DNA of 64,000 bases from Sphaerochaeta halotolerans (GCF_003429665.1 NZ_QUWK01000005.1:1-64000); one strand, 5' to 3'. Shown: positions 1-8,444, counted from the stretch's first letter. Notes: a model not told the origin generated them from the letters alone. Numbers and translations: made by a program.

Positions 1-1204
1 TTGCAGACACCATAGCAGATAACCCCTCTGTTTTGAATATTCTATTGGCCCTTACCCACCATGAACAGCGAAAGGCCATGCTATATGATGATCGATAAAA
101 TTGAGCAGTAGAATACTGACCTTCTTCATATACAACTTCAGAAATTATCGAATCTACTGGCTGATGTCTCCATAAAGGGAAATCTAATGTCAGGTCTATA
201 TCATCTGATAGATTACTATATAAATGAAAACAATCATATAAATATTTAAACCCTTCCTGAGAAAAATATTTTGACTTTATTGAGTCGGGTTTGTCTTGCA
301 GCTCTTGTATTAAAGGGTTTCGCTCTTCTGCTTTATATTTATCTCTCTCTATTGCTAATCTTATCATGATTATTGTAGATATAAATCTAAGAAAAGCTTT
401 ATCGATACTATTATCTCTTCGAAAATTGGTCCAGAAATAATCGGTCCAAACAGTGTCTACTCTTGTAAAAAAAGAATCTCTTGGATCTATACCTGGTTCG
501 AAGTCATTCTCTATAGATAGTTTTAAAAGACTGGCTTTAAAATTTTCAAAGGCAGTCAATAGCATGCCTCTTGCATTCATCTTAATATATAAATCGTCAG
601 TTAAACCGATATTCTCTAATTCAACAAAATAGAATGATATTAAGTTCTCTTTTTCCAATAGATCCCACAATCCTTCTATATCGAAAAATAGTTCATGAAT
701 ATCATCAATTGTTCTTAACATAGAATCAATTGTTGGATCTCTTTTCCAAGATAAGAAAAACCAATTTGAATCAATAATGACTTCACTTAAAGTCATATCC
801 TTCATTGGAATGTGAAAAAAATTATTAACAAGGCTCTGACAAAACTCTCTTGAAGATATTCGCGTCTCATAGGTGAACTTATTTAATAATTTTCTTCTTT
901 CTTTATTATCTTTTACTATTTTAATCAAAGCATACCAATGCAATAAAAACAAAGTTGTTAATCGTTGTTGTCCATCAAGAGGCTGGAATGAACTATTCAC
1001 GAAGCTACCATAAATAAAATCAAGTCTAATTTTTTTGCCACTAACTAGTGAGTCTCTCAATGCCTCTAAGAAATTTCTTCTTAATTCTTTTTTGTCAATC
1101 CTCCCTTGAGCATAATCCCTTTGAATAATTGGAATTTCAACTTCATACCTTTTAATTAAATCTAAGAAAGTAAAAACCTCACCGGAGTAGCATATATTAT
1201 CCAT
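1..1204 (-). CDS. DUF262 protein, downstream member of a pair (partial)
   Basis: The reading frame is open from a start at 1204 to the left edge, giving about 401 residues without a stop. The N-terminal part carries IPIIQRDYAQG and then PLDGQQRLTT, the two hallmark blocks of DUF262, the ParB/Srx-like NTP-binding fold of the GmrS half of modification-dependent restriction enzymes. The start overlaps the stop of the upstream DUF262 gene by eight bases (1197-1204), so the two are probably translationally coupled. No HNH (DUF1524) segment is visible before the edge; it could lie outside. A defence role is inferred from the family. What this gene does relative to its partner is unknown. Confidence 0.85.
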   Translation of the reverse strand, partial: MDNICYSGEVFTFLDLIKRYEVEIPIIQRDYAQGRIDKKELRRNFLEALRDSLVSGKKIRLDFIYGSFVNSSFQPLDGQQRLTTLFLLHWYALIKIVKDNKERRKLLNKFTYETRISSREFCQSLVNNFFHIPMKDMTLSEVIIDSNWFFLSWKRDPTIDSMLRTIDDIHELFFDIEGLWDLLEKENLISFYFVELENIGLTDDLYIKMNARGMLLTAFENFKASLLKLSIENDFEPGIDPRDSFFTRVDTVWTDYFWTNFRRDNSIDKAFLRFISTIIMIRLAIERDKYKAEERNPLIQELQDKPDSIKSKYFSQEGFKYLYDCFHLYSNLSDDIDLTLDFPLWRHQPVDSIISEVVYEEGQYSTAQFYRSSYSMAFRCSWWVRANRIFKTEGLSAMVSA

Positions 1205-2885
1205 TTGAGTCTCCTGAAGAAATGAAATTGTGTAATACATTGTATAAATCTTCTTCGTACTTATTTCTGTCATCTTGAGTCCAGAAAGATATTTTCGGTG
1301 GATACTCACTAAAATACTTTAGAAAAACATTTTTTGTACATAACGGGATGAAAGTACCTGCTTTATCTCGATTAATAATTGTTTTTCTCTTAATAGGGAA
1401 AATCGCATTTTTATAACCCCTATTTGTTTCAGAGTCTAATAGGGATAGATTCGAAATATCATTTATATCTTCATCATCAATTTCTGAATTAAAATGTAAT
1501 ACAATGTCCTCAAAAACCGATTTGAATTGAGTGTCATTAGACGTATCACATTCTTTTGCCCTCTTTATTAATTGTTCTGCATCTTCTTTTTCTGAATCAA
1601 TAAAGACAATGGCATCTTTCAACCACGCATCTCTATTTTTATCTGGAAGACTATCTTTTACTGAGGTTATATGCTCAATATCCCAGCTTTCGTTTTTATA
1701 GAGATCAAATGGGAAGCGGGAGTTATCCTTTTCATTGTTTAACATTGTAAGAATATTATATAAGAGTAAAATATTCCTTACATGTTTATCGCCATATTGT
1801 AGATTATCTAACTGAACTCCAGAAACCCCATTTTTAATGAGTACGTCAAGATAATTTTTAAAACTTGATTTAGATGATTTATTAGATGTTATATATAGTT
1901 CTTTTATTGTAGTTTGTTCTGTACAGATCAAATAACCAATTTTATGGTACAGATCTCTCTCAGAAAACCATTCATTGAACCTTTGAAAATAATCCTTGAC
2001 TTCTTTCCAATTCTTTTCTATATTACTTTGGCTTTTAATTTTAAATTTATTATTAAAATATCTAAATGTAGAATAAGTATCTGTTTCATCATTTTCTTCA
2101 TTCATTATATTAAATATAAACTCTATCCGGTTAGTTGAAACTTCATTACCCGTTAAGAAATACCAAAACCGATCATCTTGAAGACTATTTTCAATGTTAT
2201 CCCATTCAGATGCAATCTCTAATTGCTTTAATCTTAATTTATCAATTTGTTCTTTGTCAAAATTAGAACTATTTAGAAATAAGGCCTTAATAAGTTCTGC
2301 ATTTGTTAAGGGAATTTTTCCAATATTTATACGAGTAAAAATTGAAATTGAATCTTCCTCTGTGCTTTCATACCAGATGATTTTTGAATTATATTTTAAT
2401 TTTGATCTGAATTCGCCTTTATCAAATCGACTATCTTGTTTATCAAACCATTCTGAAATAGCTTTAAACGCTTCATTAATATGATAAAAATCTATATTTT
2501 CATAATTTTTTTCGTCTTCAATTTTTTCTAGAAATATTTTGGTATTTGTTCTTGTTTCATAATCAAGGGAAAATAACCTATCACGTTTATTTTCTACAAA
2601 ATCCTGATTTAGATAATATAGGATTAAGTAGATGGTTGTTAATCTCTGTTGACCATCTATTACTTCATAATCAGCTCCATTCCTATTTTTAATTACAATA
2701 GGTTGTAAGCAATACCATGTTTTTTCATTCGTAGAATCTATCATTCTAGGAGTAAATTCATTTATATCATTCAGTAAATCAATAACTTCTTTTGGTGTCC
2801 ATTTATAACCTCGTTGATATGATGGTATAAAAAATGAATATGGATTGAGCTCATTTACTATCTTTAGTTCTAAAACATTGTTCAA
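1197..2885 (-). CDS. DUF262 / HNH (GmrSD-like) protein, upstream member of a pair
   Basis: This 562-residue protein has the DUF262 blocks PSYQRGYKW at residues 22-30 and DGQQRLTT at 77-84. Near the C terminus, IEH at about 403 and an ISNLSLLD ... NRGYKNA block at about 477-493 look like the DUF1524 HNH nuclease. In the GmrSD/BrxU family, DUF262 uses NTP and DUF1524 cuts DNA with modified bases. That role is inferred here, not shown. The length matches a single-chain GmrSD fusion. It is the first gene of a two-gene operon with another DUF262 protein whose start overlaps its stop. The AT-rich composition differs from the genes right of the island and suggests acquired DNA. Confidence 0.85.
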   Translation of the reverse strand: MNNVLELKIVNELNPYSFFIPSYQRGYKWTPKEVIDLLNDINEFTPRMIDSTNEKTWYCLQPIVIKNRNGADYEVIDGQQRLTTIYLILYYLNQDFVENKRDRLFSLDYETRTNTKIFLEKIEDEKNYENIDFYHINEAFKAISEWFDKQDSRFDKGEFRSKLKYNSKIIWYESTEEDSISIFTRINIGKIPLTNAELIKALFLNSSNFDKEQIDKLRLKQLEIASEWDNIENSLQDDRFWYFLTGNEVSTNRIEFIFNIMNEENDETDTYSTFRYFNNKFKIKSQSNIEKNWKEVKDYFQRFNEWFSERDLYHKIGYLICTEQTTIKELYITSNKSSKSSFKNYLDVLIKNGVSGVQLDNLQYGDKHVRNILLLYNILTMLNNEKDNSRFPFDLYKNESWDIEHITSVKDSLPDKNRDAWLKDAIVFIDSEKEDAEQLIKRAKECDTSNDTQFKSVFEDIVLHFNSEIDDEDINDISNLSLLDSETNRGYKNAIFPIKRKTIINRDKAGTFIPLCTKNVFLKYFSEYPPKISFWTQDDRNKYEEDLYNVLHNFISSGDSNG

Positions 2886-3157
2886 TGTATACTCCTTTTA
2901 AAATAAACCATTCAAATAATATCATTAAGGAAAATTATAGATGATTACTTCATATATTTCACTTACTTTCTACTTTATTATCAGTAGAAAGTACAATTGT
3001 TGCATATTTTCCACAGAAACCGGGATTTTAGGCCCCCTGAAAGCGTTGATATGGTTACTCTCTAGTTTACACTTATGTAAGTGATGGCGCGCGCTTTGGA
3101 GACACTTTTCTAGTCCTCCGATCTCACTTCTAGACGCATTTATATGGAACGTCAATA
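2886..3157. other. intergenic stretch between DUF262 operon and IS630 remnant
   Basis: I see no convincing gene here. The DUF262 operon promoter should lie in the AT-rich part next to 2885, but no clear -35/-10 pair stands out. Bases 2988-3001 form one copy of a 14-base direct repeat whose other copy is on the far side of the IS630 remnant. A short open frame on the minus strand (2970-3179) overlaps the transposase 3' end and has no ribosome binding site. Confidence 0.4.
2988..3001 (+). repeat. 14-base direct repeat, left of IS630 remnant
   Basis: AAAGTACAATTGTT occurs here and again at 4260-4273, in the same orientation, bracketing the IS630 transposase remnant at a distance of 1272 bases. 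IS630 elements normally duplicate only TA, so this is longer than a standard target duplication and its origin is unclear. Confidence 0.6.
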
Positions 3158-4211
3158 TCATTTGTGCTTTGATTGACACAAGGAACTAAGCTTTTGGTTT
3201 GGCACAGAGAAACCTGCAAAGAAATCATCGAGAGTGGCCTTGAGGTCTTCCTTGGAAGAGAAGTATTTGTTGTGCGTTTTTTCCCTTCATGTGATTCTCC
3301 AGACCCTTTCGATTGGATTCAGGTCAGGGGAATAGGGAGGAAGGAATTCAATTTCCAGGACATCCCTGATGTCCTGGTACTCATCCGATTCGCGGATGAG
3401 CCTTGCTGCTTTCCGGTGCCATGGGGCATTGTCAAGGATAAGGAGATGCCTTTCGAACGAATCATCTATCTCTTTGATATAGTCACGGATTGAGCCGATT
3501 ACGGTTTCGAAATTGAACCAGTTGACTTCTGTGACGACCAACCTGCCCGTACGAGGGCTGAGGTACCCACTGTAAGAGATATTCGACTTGCCAGGTTTGG
3601 ACTTTATCTTGGGCTGCTTCCCTATGGGTGCCCATTTCCTGGTGACGGAGGTGGTGACCTGGAAATGGACCTCATCCTGGTAGATGATCTCCAGATTGGG
3701 ATCCTTTCCCCTCTCCATCATTTTTTTTAAAGTCTTCGCGCAAAGCCTGGCCATCGCCCTTGCTAGGCAGAGTCTGCGGGCGCTGCAGGGAGAACCCGAG
3801 TGTGTGAAAGAGCCTTTGGCATTGGCGGACGCTCATCTTTACACCAAATTTAGTTTCCACAAGATGGCTTACGCTTTTCCCCTCCCAGACATCGTAGCCA
3901 TAGGCCGAAGGGTCACCCTCTAGCATGGATTTCAACGCTTCAAGCTGTGCGTGGCTCAATTTCGGGGGACGCCCTGTGGGTTTCCTTATTGCAAGGGACT
4001 CGTAGCCTTTTTCGGTAACCGCCTTGACCCAGCTTGTTATCGTGTTCTTGCTCTCTGAGCAGTACTCGCTGAGAAATGACGGAGTAAGGCCTGCAAGGAC
4101 CAGAAGGACAAGTTCCACTTTATGCTGGTATTTTGCATCGTCTGTGGAATGGACAATCATTTTCCCTTCGATAATCAAAGATGCTTTGTTGTCAATTACT
4201 CTTGTGTGCAT
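3158..4211 (-). pseudogene. IS630-family transposase, broken
   Basis: The 5' part (from 4211) encodes the helix-turn-helix DNA-binding region with a GRPPKLS linker. The 3' part encodes the DDE domain: YQDEVHF, LILDNAPWH and PPYSPDLNPIERVW. The halves are in different frames that meet at a run of eight adenines on the coding strand (complement of 3721-3728). Losing one adenine would fuse them, so this could be transcriptional slippage, known in IS families, or a plain frameshift. The frame then meets a TGA at 3287-3289 directly after ERVWRIT. Beyond it the same frame continues with a normal IS630 tail (REKTHNKYFSS...) to 3158. The internal stop makes an inactive copy likely. I could not define terminal inverted repeats. 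Confidence 0.85.
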
Positions 4212-4259
4212 GGCGGTATACTCCTACAAGAACAGTATACTACCTCCCTTCAATAATTT

Positions 4260-4273
4260 AAAGTACAATTGTT
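4260..4273 (+). repeat. 14-base direct repeat, right of IS630 remnant
   Basis: This is the second copy of AAAGTACAATTGTT, matching 2988-3001 exactly. It lies about 50 bases upstream of the transposase start. Confidence 0.6.
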
Positions 4274-4340
4274 TTTGTCGTTATATATATTCGAACTCTA
4301 CCGTCACACGGTAACACTTGAACACACATACCAGCACCCA

Positions 4341-4370
4341 GAAAAACCAAAACCCAGTCCGAAGACTGGT
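4341..4370 (-). terminator. original tRNA-Val terminator, displaced
   Basis: On the minus strand, CCAGTC pairs with GACTGG around a TTCG loop (4354-4369), followed by a T-rich run. It sits directly after the displaced tRNA-Val 3' end, where the terminator of the uninterrupted tRNA gene would have been before the island inserted. Confidence 0.75.
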
Positions 4371-4372
4371 CT

Positions 4373-4421
4373 TTTATGGGCGCGATTGGGTTTGAACCAA
4401 CGACTTCTACCGTGTGAAGGT
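4373..4421 (-). other. attachment site, distal end of island (tRNA-Val 3' copy)
   Basis: These 49 bases equal 30528-30576 exactly, covering the tRNA-Val 3' end, T arm, variable region and anticodon arm up to the start of the anticodon stem. No acceptor 5' strand or D arm follows, so this is not a tRNA gene. It is the far attachment site left by integration into the tRNA 3' end. Confidence 0.92.
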
Positions 4422-4693
4422 GTTTTGTTACAATACATAGAGATACGCACACTTCCGTAGGGTTCTATTGCTCAGTAAATTACACTAATATTCTATCCAC
4501 TAAGCACCGGCTCATCCTGTCTAGTTCTATCAAGAATTCTTCACAATTTTCTTCACAAAAATTGGAGTTATTCCAATGACAAATTTTGTATCTTAACGCC
4601 TCCTTATCACCACCTTTCCTCCTAACGAATGAGGCACACCAAGGACTAACCTCACCTGTGCCCCATTTCATAATAATACGTAGGCTCTACCCC
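4422..4693. other. island end region, no convincing gene
   Basis: This stretch lies between the attachment core and the ERF gene. It holds the tandem motif at 4537-4559, proposed as an integrase arm site. A minus-strand frame of 63 codons (4480-4671) is present, but it lacks a placed ribosome binding site and resembles nothing I recognise. Confidence 0.5.
4537..4559 (+). promoter_or_regulatory. putative integrase arm-type sites, left end
   Basis: TTCTTCACAAT is followed after one base by TTCTTCACAAA. A near-identical tandem pair occurs at 30439-30461 just inside the other end of the island, in the same orientation. Tandem short repeats inside both ends are typical of arm sites bound by the N-terminal domain of lambda-type integrases. 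The binding itself is inferred. Confidence 0.6.
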
Positions 4694-5398
4694 TTACGCA
4701 ATATCAATATTCTTCATTGAACTCTTCTGGTCTACCAGGAAATCATGGACCTTCTTATATACCGAGTATGTGATATCCCTTGATGAAGTAGCACCAAACC
4801 TCTCAAAGACCTTTTTAGTGTTTTCAGTATGACCATCACAAAGCTCAAGAATCTCATTCCATGCTAACCTAACATTGAAATTCCCGACTGATAGTATCGG
4901 GACAGATTCGACCTTTGTTGTCACTCCTGGTCTAGCCTTATCACTCGAATTTGGCTCTTGAGGTCCTTGTTTCTTCCTGACCTGATGCGATTCACTATCT
5001 GGGTCAACCATATCAATTGTGGGTATGCATAATGCTTGTAACAAAGCATATTTGTGAGCAACTGCCATTGCCTTATTGGCTGCCTTGTCACCACTATCCA
5101 TACCCTCGCCTATTACCACGGATTCGAAACAGGATCCATCTGTCGCATAGAAAGTATATTTGATGGTAAGAATCCTATAAATCAAATTCGAGCCCCTATT
5201 TGTCGTACGCTCTTCACTCCTCTCTGCTATCACTGTTGGCACAGTGAATACACCATGCCTCGCAAAGATAGGATGTACGGTATTGTACACATCATCGATT
5301 CCTCGAAAACGGAAACCCTGTTGTTGGTTCTTCTGGTTTTTGCCAATGGCATCAACATCAACGAGTATGGCTGACATAGCTTCATATATATTAGCCAT
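4694..5398 (-). CDS. ERF-family single-strand annealing protein
   Basis: This 234-residue protein matches the ERF superfamily of phage single-strand annealing recombinases. The conserved core runs from GFRFRGIDDVYN to the GDKAANKAMAVAHKYALLQ block typical of the family. Such proteins pair complementary strands during phage recombination, usually with a partner exonuclease. The start at 5398 is chosen because AGGAGGTGG stands just upstream. It overlaps the stop of the upstream nuclease gene by eight bases, and that nuclease is the likely partner. The C-terminal third is variable. It is the last gene of the left-end operon. Confidence 0.88.
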   Translation of the reverse strand: MANIYEAMSAILVDVDAIGKNQKNQQQGFRFRGIDDVYNTVHPIFARHGVFTVPTVIAERSEERTTNRGSNLIYRILTIKYTFYATDGSCFESVVIGEGMDSGDKAANKAMAVAHKYALLQALCIPTIDMVDPDSESHQVRKKQGPQEPNSSDKARPGVTTKVESVPILSVGNFNVRLAWNEILELCDGHTENTKKVFERFGATSSRDITYSVYKKVHDFLVDQKSSMKNIDIA

Positions 5399-6326
5399 TA
5401 ACCACCTCCTTCTGTGAATTACCAAGAAAACCAAACTTCTGATAAAAAGAACATTTGGAAGCACACGTGCAATAATCGATGCATTTTACTGGTGTCCCAA
5501 GGCGATGTTCCAAGTAATGTCCTTTACCCAATTCAGCAAGGTGCCGTTCTGCATTGAATTCAGAATAGTGCCTTTTCACAGCATTCTTTCGACCATGTTT
5601 CATAACAGCCCAACACTCATCTCTCTCCCACCGTTCTTCACTGGTACAATCAGGGATCTGATTCTCTGGTAGATCCTTGTACCTTAGAACCTCCATGATT
5701 TTCTCAGAAAGATCAGCTTGCATATAAGCTGCTTCTTCACTATTGAACTTGCCTTTGAAGTGATAATCAATATTGACAATCGGCCGTTGTGGATAAGAAC
5801 TGTCTCTTCTTGCCTGCGTCTTGCTCCAATCTTTCAAGAACACCGTATTACGCACATCTCTGACTGGAAAACCTGCCTTACTGAGCAAGAGCCAATAAAT
5901 CCTTAATTGTTTTGCCCAATCACTTGTAGCACCTTCCCTTACTTTCATTTGATACGAATATACTCCTGTGGTCTTGTAATCAGTAATCAATTGTGTCTCA
6001 GCGTTATAGAGATCAAATCCACCCGATACCTTTCGATTTCCATACTCTCCACATGGTACGTCGATAGAGATCCGTTCTTCAGCCAACTCATGTTCTTCCT
6101 CATAGCCTTCCATAATGGAATGCACAGCTGAACCAAATACAGCCCAAATCATCGAAGAACAATCTTGTTCAAGCTCCTCCCAATGCCTTCTTGTAAGGAT
6201 TATTTCTTTCGTACCTTTCATGAGTTCTGTGACCGAAAAGGTATCCCAATCAAATCGAGGATGATTGTTTATCAGACAACTTCTATAGTAAGGTTCAGGT
6301 AGATTAAATTTGTTTGTGATTCTCAT
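5391..6326 (-). CDS. PD-(D/E)XK phage exonuclease-like protein
   Basis: The 311-residue protein resembles the RecB/Cas4-type PD-(D/E)XK nucleases found beside phage annealing proteins (DUF3799-like). Visible features are the GGFDLYN and ITDYKTT blocks, supplying the acidic and D-x-K catalytic residues, and a C-terminal cysteine group CIDYCTCASKC with four cysteines, which may hold an iron-sulfur cluster as in Cas4/AddB. It probably resects double-stranded ends to load the ERF protein encoded next. Its start overlaps the previous stop (TAATG) and is preceded by AAGGAGGT. Exonuclease polarity cannot be read from sequence. Confidence 0.8.
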   Translation of the reverse strand: MRITNKFNLPEPYYRSCLINNHPRFDWDTFSVTELMKGTKEIILTRRHWEELEQDCSSMIWAVFGSAVHSIMEGYEEEHELAEERISIDVPCGEYGNRKVSGGFDLYNAETQLITDYKTTGVYSYQMKVREGATSDWAKQLRIYWLLLSKAGFPVRDVRNTVFLKDWSKTQARRDSSYPQRPIVNIDYHFKGKFNSEEAAYMQADLSEKIMEVLRYKDLPENQIPDCTSEERWERDECWAVMKHGRKNAVKRHYSEFNAERHLAELGKGHYLEHRLGTPVKCIDYCTCASKCSFYQKFGFLGNSQKEVVNG

Positions 6327-6601
6327 TAGATTACCTCCTTAAGGGTGTCGGTGAGATCATTAGAGGAGCTTGGTGCTGCAACGCCTTGCTCCTCTCCTTT
6401 TTCCAATAAATCCTGTATTTGCTTCTCCAATTTGCTGGCCTTTGCAGAGTATTCAAACCAGTAGTCACGGAATTTATCACGTTCTTCTTGGAGCTCCTGG
6501 TTCCTTGTTTTCAGACTATTGTTTTCATCAACAACTTGTTTTAGTTCGTTCTGAGTCTTGTCCATGATTTCGTATAGATGCTGCTCATAATTCGTTAACA
6601 T
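6326..6601 (-). CDS. small coiled-coil protein
   Basis: This 91-residue protein is rich in Glu, Lys, Gln and Leu with heptad spacing from about residue 15 to 70, so most of it should form a coiled coil. I recognise no family. It overlaps the nuclease start by one base (TAATG) and follows a likely intrinsic terminator at 6631-6652. It may therefore begin a separate or attenuated transcript with the nuclease and ERF genes. A role as an accessory or scaffold in recombination is only positional inference. Confidence 0.7.
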   Translation of the reverse strand: MLTNYEQHLYEIMDKTQNELKQVVDENNSLKTRNQELQEERDKFRDYWFEYSAKASKLEKQIQDLLEKGEEQGVAAPSSSNDLTDTLKEVI

Positions 6602-6630
6602 AATTCACTCCTTACACAATATTAGACATG

Positions 6631-6652
6631 AAAAAACCTCTCTCTCGAGAGG
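6631..6652 (-). terminator. intrinsic terminator within the recombination operon
   Basis: On the minus strand, CCTCTC-GAGA-GAGAGG is followed directly by six thymines. It lies between the 110-residue gene (stop at 6676) and the coiled-coil gene (start 6601) and should end or attenuate transcription before the coiled-coil/nuclease/ERF genes. Confidence 0.75.
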
Positions 6653-6675
6653 CACATTTTTGCAGGCTAATATTT

Positions 6676-7008
6676 TCATTCTCTATTCTGCTTACGGCTA
6701 TAGTCCCTATACATCTTCATTCTTTCATCTATAGGGATAGCTACCCAATCTAGGTATTCTCCATAATGCCAGAATCGCTTTTTCCCCTTCTGGGCAGGAT
6801 TGTCTCGATGACCGAAATTTGGCATCAACCAAGGTTTGTTGATCACTTCTTGTCTAGTCATCCCAAATGTGTTTCCAATCATGTTAACAGTAACAAAGAC
6901 TGGATCATTGAACTCAAGGAGGTTTGTCAATTCCTTATATTTCACCTCTATCTCTTTGAACCTGTCATACTCCACCGCTGGGATTATGTAACCATCAATC
7001 TTTCCCAT
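6676..7008 (-). CDS. hypothetical protein, possible helix-turn-helix
   Basis: This is 110 residues if translation starts at 7008, where AAGGAG lies nine bases upstream; the in-frame ATG at 7017 is too close to that site. An N-terminal helical stretch is followed by a region with FGMTRQEVINKPW and a basic, aromatic tail (KGKKRFWHYGEYLDW). This pattern is reminiscent of small phage DNA-binding proteins, but no family is certain. It is followed by an intrinsic terminator. Confidence 0.65.
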   Translation of the reverse strand: MGKIDGYIIPAVEYDRFKEIEVKYKELTNLLEFNDPVFVTVNMIGNTFGMTRQEVINKPWLMPNFGHRDNPAQKGKKRFWHYGEYLDWVAIPIDERMKMYRDYSRKQNRE

Positions 7009-7081
7009 TTCTAGCATCTCCTTCTAACATAATTAATATTATTGCTGTAAATACAGCTCTAAATCTCTGTACCATAGGTAT

Positions 7082-7549
7082 TCATAGTAAATTCATTTCT
7101 AGCATGCTTAAGTACCCCTTAGTGGGAGAAACTATGATATGGTCCAATACCTTAATTCCAAGAATTCCGCCAGCAATTTTCATTCTGCGTGTTATATCTT
7201 TATCTTCTGCACTTGGATCAAGACTTCCGCTTGGGTGGTTGTGACCGATAATTATTGCTGCAGAATTATCCTTGATTGCATGTTTGAAAACTTCCCTTGG
7301 ATGAACCAGCGTTCTATTCAATAGGCCCAAAGAGACGAGATGGATGTTAATGACTTCATGTGCACTGTTCAAAGTTATACAGAAAAAATGCTCTTGTTCC
7401 TTGTAACGATATTTTTCCAGTCTATCCATGATTGGCGAATATACATCAGATGCTGTACGAATCTGAATTGCGGTCTCGCTTGCCAACATATGAATTAGCT
7501 GTTGTTTTGTATATTTTGCGAATTGGCTGTACGCCTCATGTTGAGTCAT
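7082..7549 (-). CDS. radC: RadC-family JAB/MPN-domain protein
   Basis: The 155-residue protein carries the RadC JAMM metal-binding signature: HNHPSGSLDPSAED followed by KVLDHIIVSPTKGYLSM. It is short and lacks the N-terminal helix-hairpin-helix region of chromosomal RadC, like many copies on mobile elements (YeeS-like). Its molecular function is unsettled despite the DNA-repair label. The start at 7549 has GGAGGTG upstream and overlaps the stop of the zinc-motif gene by four bases (ATGA). Confidence 0.85.
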   Translation of the reverse strand: MTQHEAYSQFAKYTKQQLIHMLASETAIQIRTASDVYSPIMDRLEKYRYKEQEHFFCITLNSAHEVINIHLVSLGLLNRTLVHPREVFKHAIKDNSAAIIIGHNHPSGSLDPSAEDKDITRRMKIAGGILGIKVLDHIIVSPTKGYLSMLEMNLL

Positions 7550-8028
7550 ATAATCACCTCCCATTCAGTCATAAACGTCCCAGAATCGTTTATCTCGCTC
7601 AATGCATCAAGTTCCTTGTCTGTCAATTGTTCTACGCTCATAAGGACATTTTCATCAGTGTGGTCAAGCCCTGCATACAGCGCCAGGTACTCCAATTTCG
7701 AATATCTCTTATGAAGGCATTCTTCTGAACAGTAATTCTCTTCTCCATCATTGATGACAAATCCTTTGGCCATTGGGCTACCACAATTGGAACATACTTG
7801 TGTTTCAACACATTCCTCAGGGGCATCAATGTATGCTGTCACTTGCCTCATCATGGATTGAATCAGAGCAAACTGATCGATTGGCGTTCTGAATACATGT
7901 CTATCTTTATTCCATCTATTGACCTCTTCGTTTATGGCTGCATTCACCAGCGTGAGAATTAATGAGCGCACATCTCCTCCAAAATCGAGAGCAGATTTTT
8001 TATTATCCTTGTCTTTCTTTATCATCAT
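7546..8028 (-). CDS. small zinc-finger-like protein
   Basis: About 160 residues if started at 8028 (TTAAGGAT upstream). The frame is open further upstream to 8175, but that part overlaps a better-supported small gene and reads unlike protein. The middle holds CSNCGSPMAKGFV ... YCSEEC, a four-cysteine treble-clef or MYND-like zinc site. The C terminus is acidic. No family is recognised. Its stop overlaps the radC start, so the two are probably cotranslated. Confidence 0.65.
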   Translation of the reverse strand: MMIKKDKDNKKSALDFGGDVRSLILTLVNAAINEEVNRWNKDRHVFRTPIDQFALIQSMMRQVTAYIDAPEECVETQVCSNCGSPMAKGFVINDGEENYCSEECLHKRYSKLEYLALYAGLDHTDENVLMSVEQLTDKELDALSEINDSGTFMTEWEVII

Positions 8029-8122
8029 TGTTATCCTTAACCACAGAAGACTCACCAGTATCAGTGATGAGCCTTCCTCAGAATTTTTGCATGACGGTGG
8101 CTGTCTTTGATAGTCACCGTTT

Positions 8123-8206
8123 TTATAGTCTTGTTCCTCCGATAGAGCCTGTACTTCTAACTGTCTGCAGGACATCTTCCTCTTCTTGCCAATACTGATA
8201 GTTCAT
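8123..8206 (-). CDS. 27-residue small open reading frame
   Basis: The start at 8206 overlaps the stop of the upstream gene (ATGA, 8203-8206) and follows AAGGAGGTGATTC, one of the best ribosome binding sites in this operon. The frame reads MNYQYWQEEEDVLQTV... and ends at 8123. The WQEEEDVL start resembles the opening of SANT/Myb-like or phage helix-turn-helix proteins, so it may be the 5' remnant of a longer gene frameshifted near 8123. A genuine microprotein is equally possible. Confidence 0.45.
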   Translation of the reverse strand: MNYQYWQEEEDVLQTVRSTGSIGGTRL

Positions 8207-8433
8207 GAATCACCTCCTTCTCCTGTCAGCGCATACCAGTCATCAATCAAGTCGTCGTCATCAAGGCTTGGATACCCTGAATACACTTCATCACGCCGTG
8301 TGTTGTATATGAATGATTGTGTCCAAGGATCATTGAGATACTGACACAAAGCCCAGTCACCGTGTCTTGCAGAAACATGCATGGGTAGTGTGACATGAAG
8401 CATCCCACTTTCTATTAATCTCTGATTCTCCAT
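8203..8433 (-). CDS. hypothetical protein
   Basis: This 76-residue, acidic protein has an AAGGAAAC ribosome binding site. It ends in a run of aspartates and a DDWYALTGEGG tail. I recognise no family. It lies in the left-end operon between an 81-residue gene and the 27-codon frame, overlapping the latter by four bases. Confidence 0.6.
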   Translation of the reverse strand: MENQRLIESGMLHVTLPMHVSARHGDWALCQYLNDPWTQSFIYNTRRDEVYSGYPSLDDDDLIDDWYALTGEGGDS

Positions 8434-8444
8434 TACTGTTTCCT

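Noticed and set aside
2970-3179. 69-codon minus-strand gene
   Set aside because: It overlaps the transposase 3' end and a repeat copy and has no ribosome binding site.
4373-4421. Second tRNA-Val gene
   Set aside because: Only the 3' part is present, with no D arm or 5' acceptor strand; it is the attachment-site copy.
4480-4671. 63-codon minus-strand gene
   Set aside because: No placed ribosome binding site, no family likeness, and it overlaps the proposed arm sites.
7546-8175. Longer start at 8175 for the zinc-motif gene
   Set aside because: The extra 49 codons overlap a better-initiated small frame and have no ribosome binding site; 8028 is preferred.
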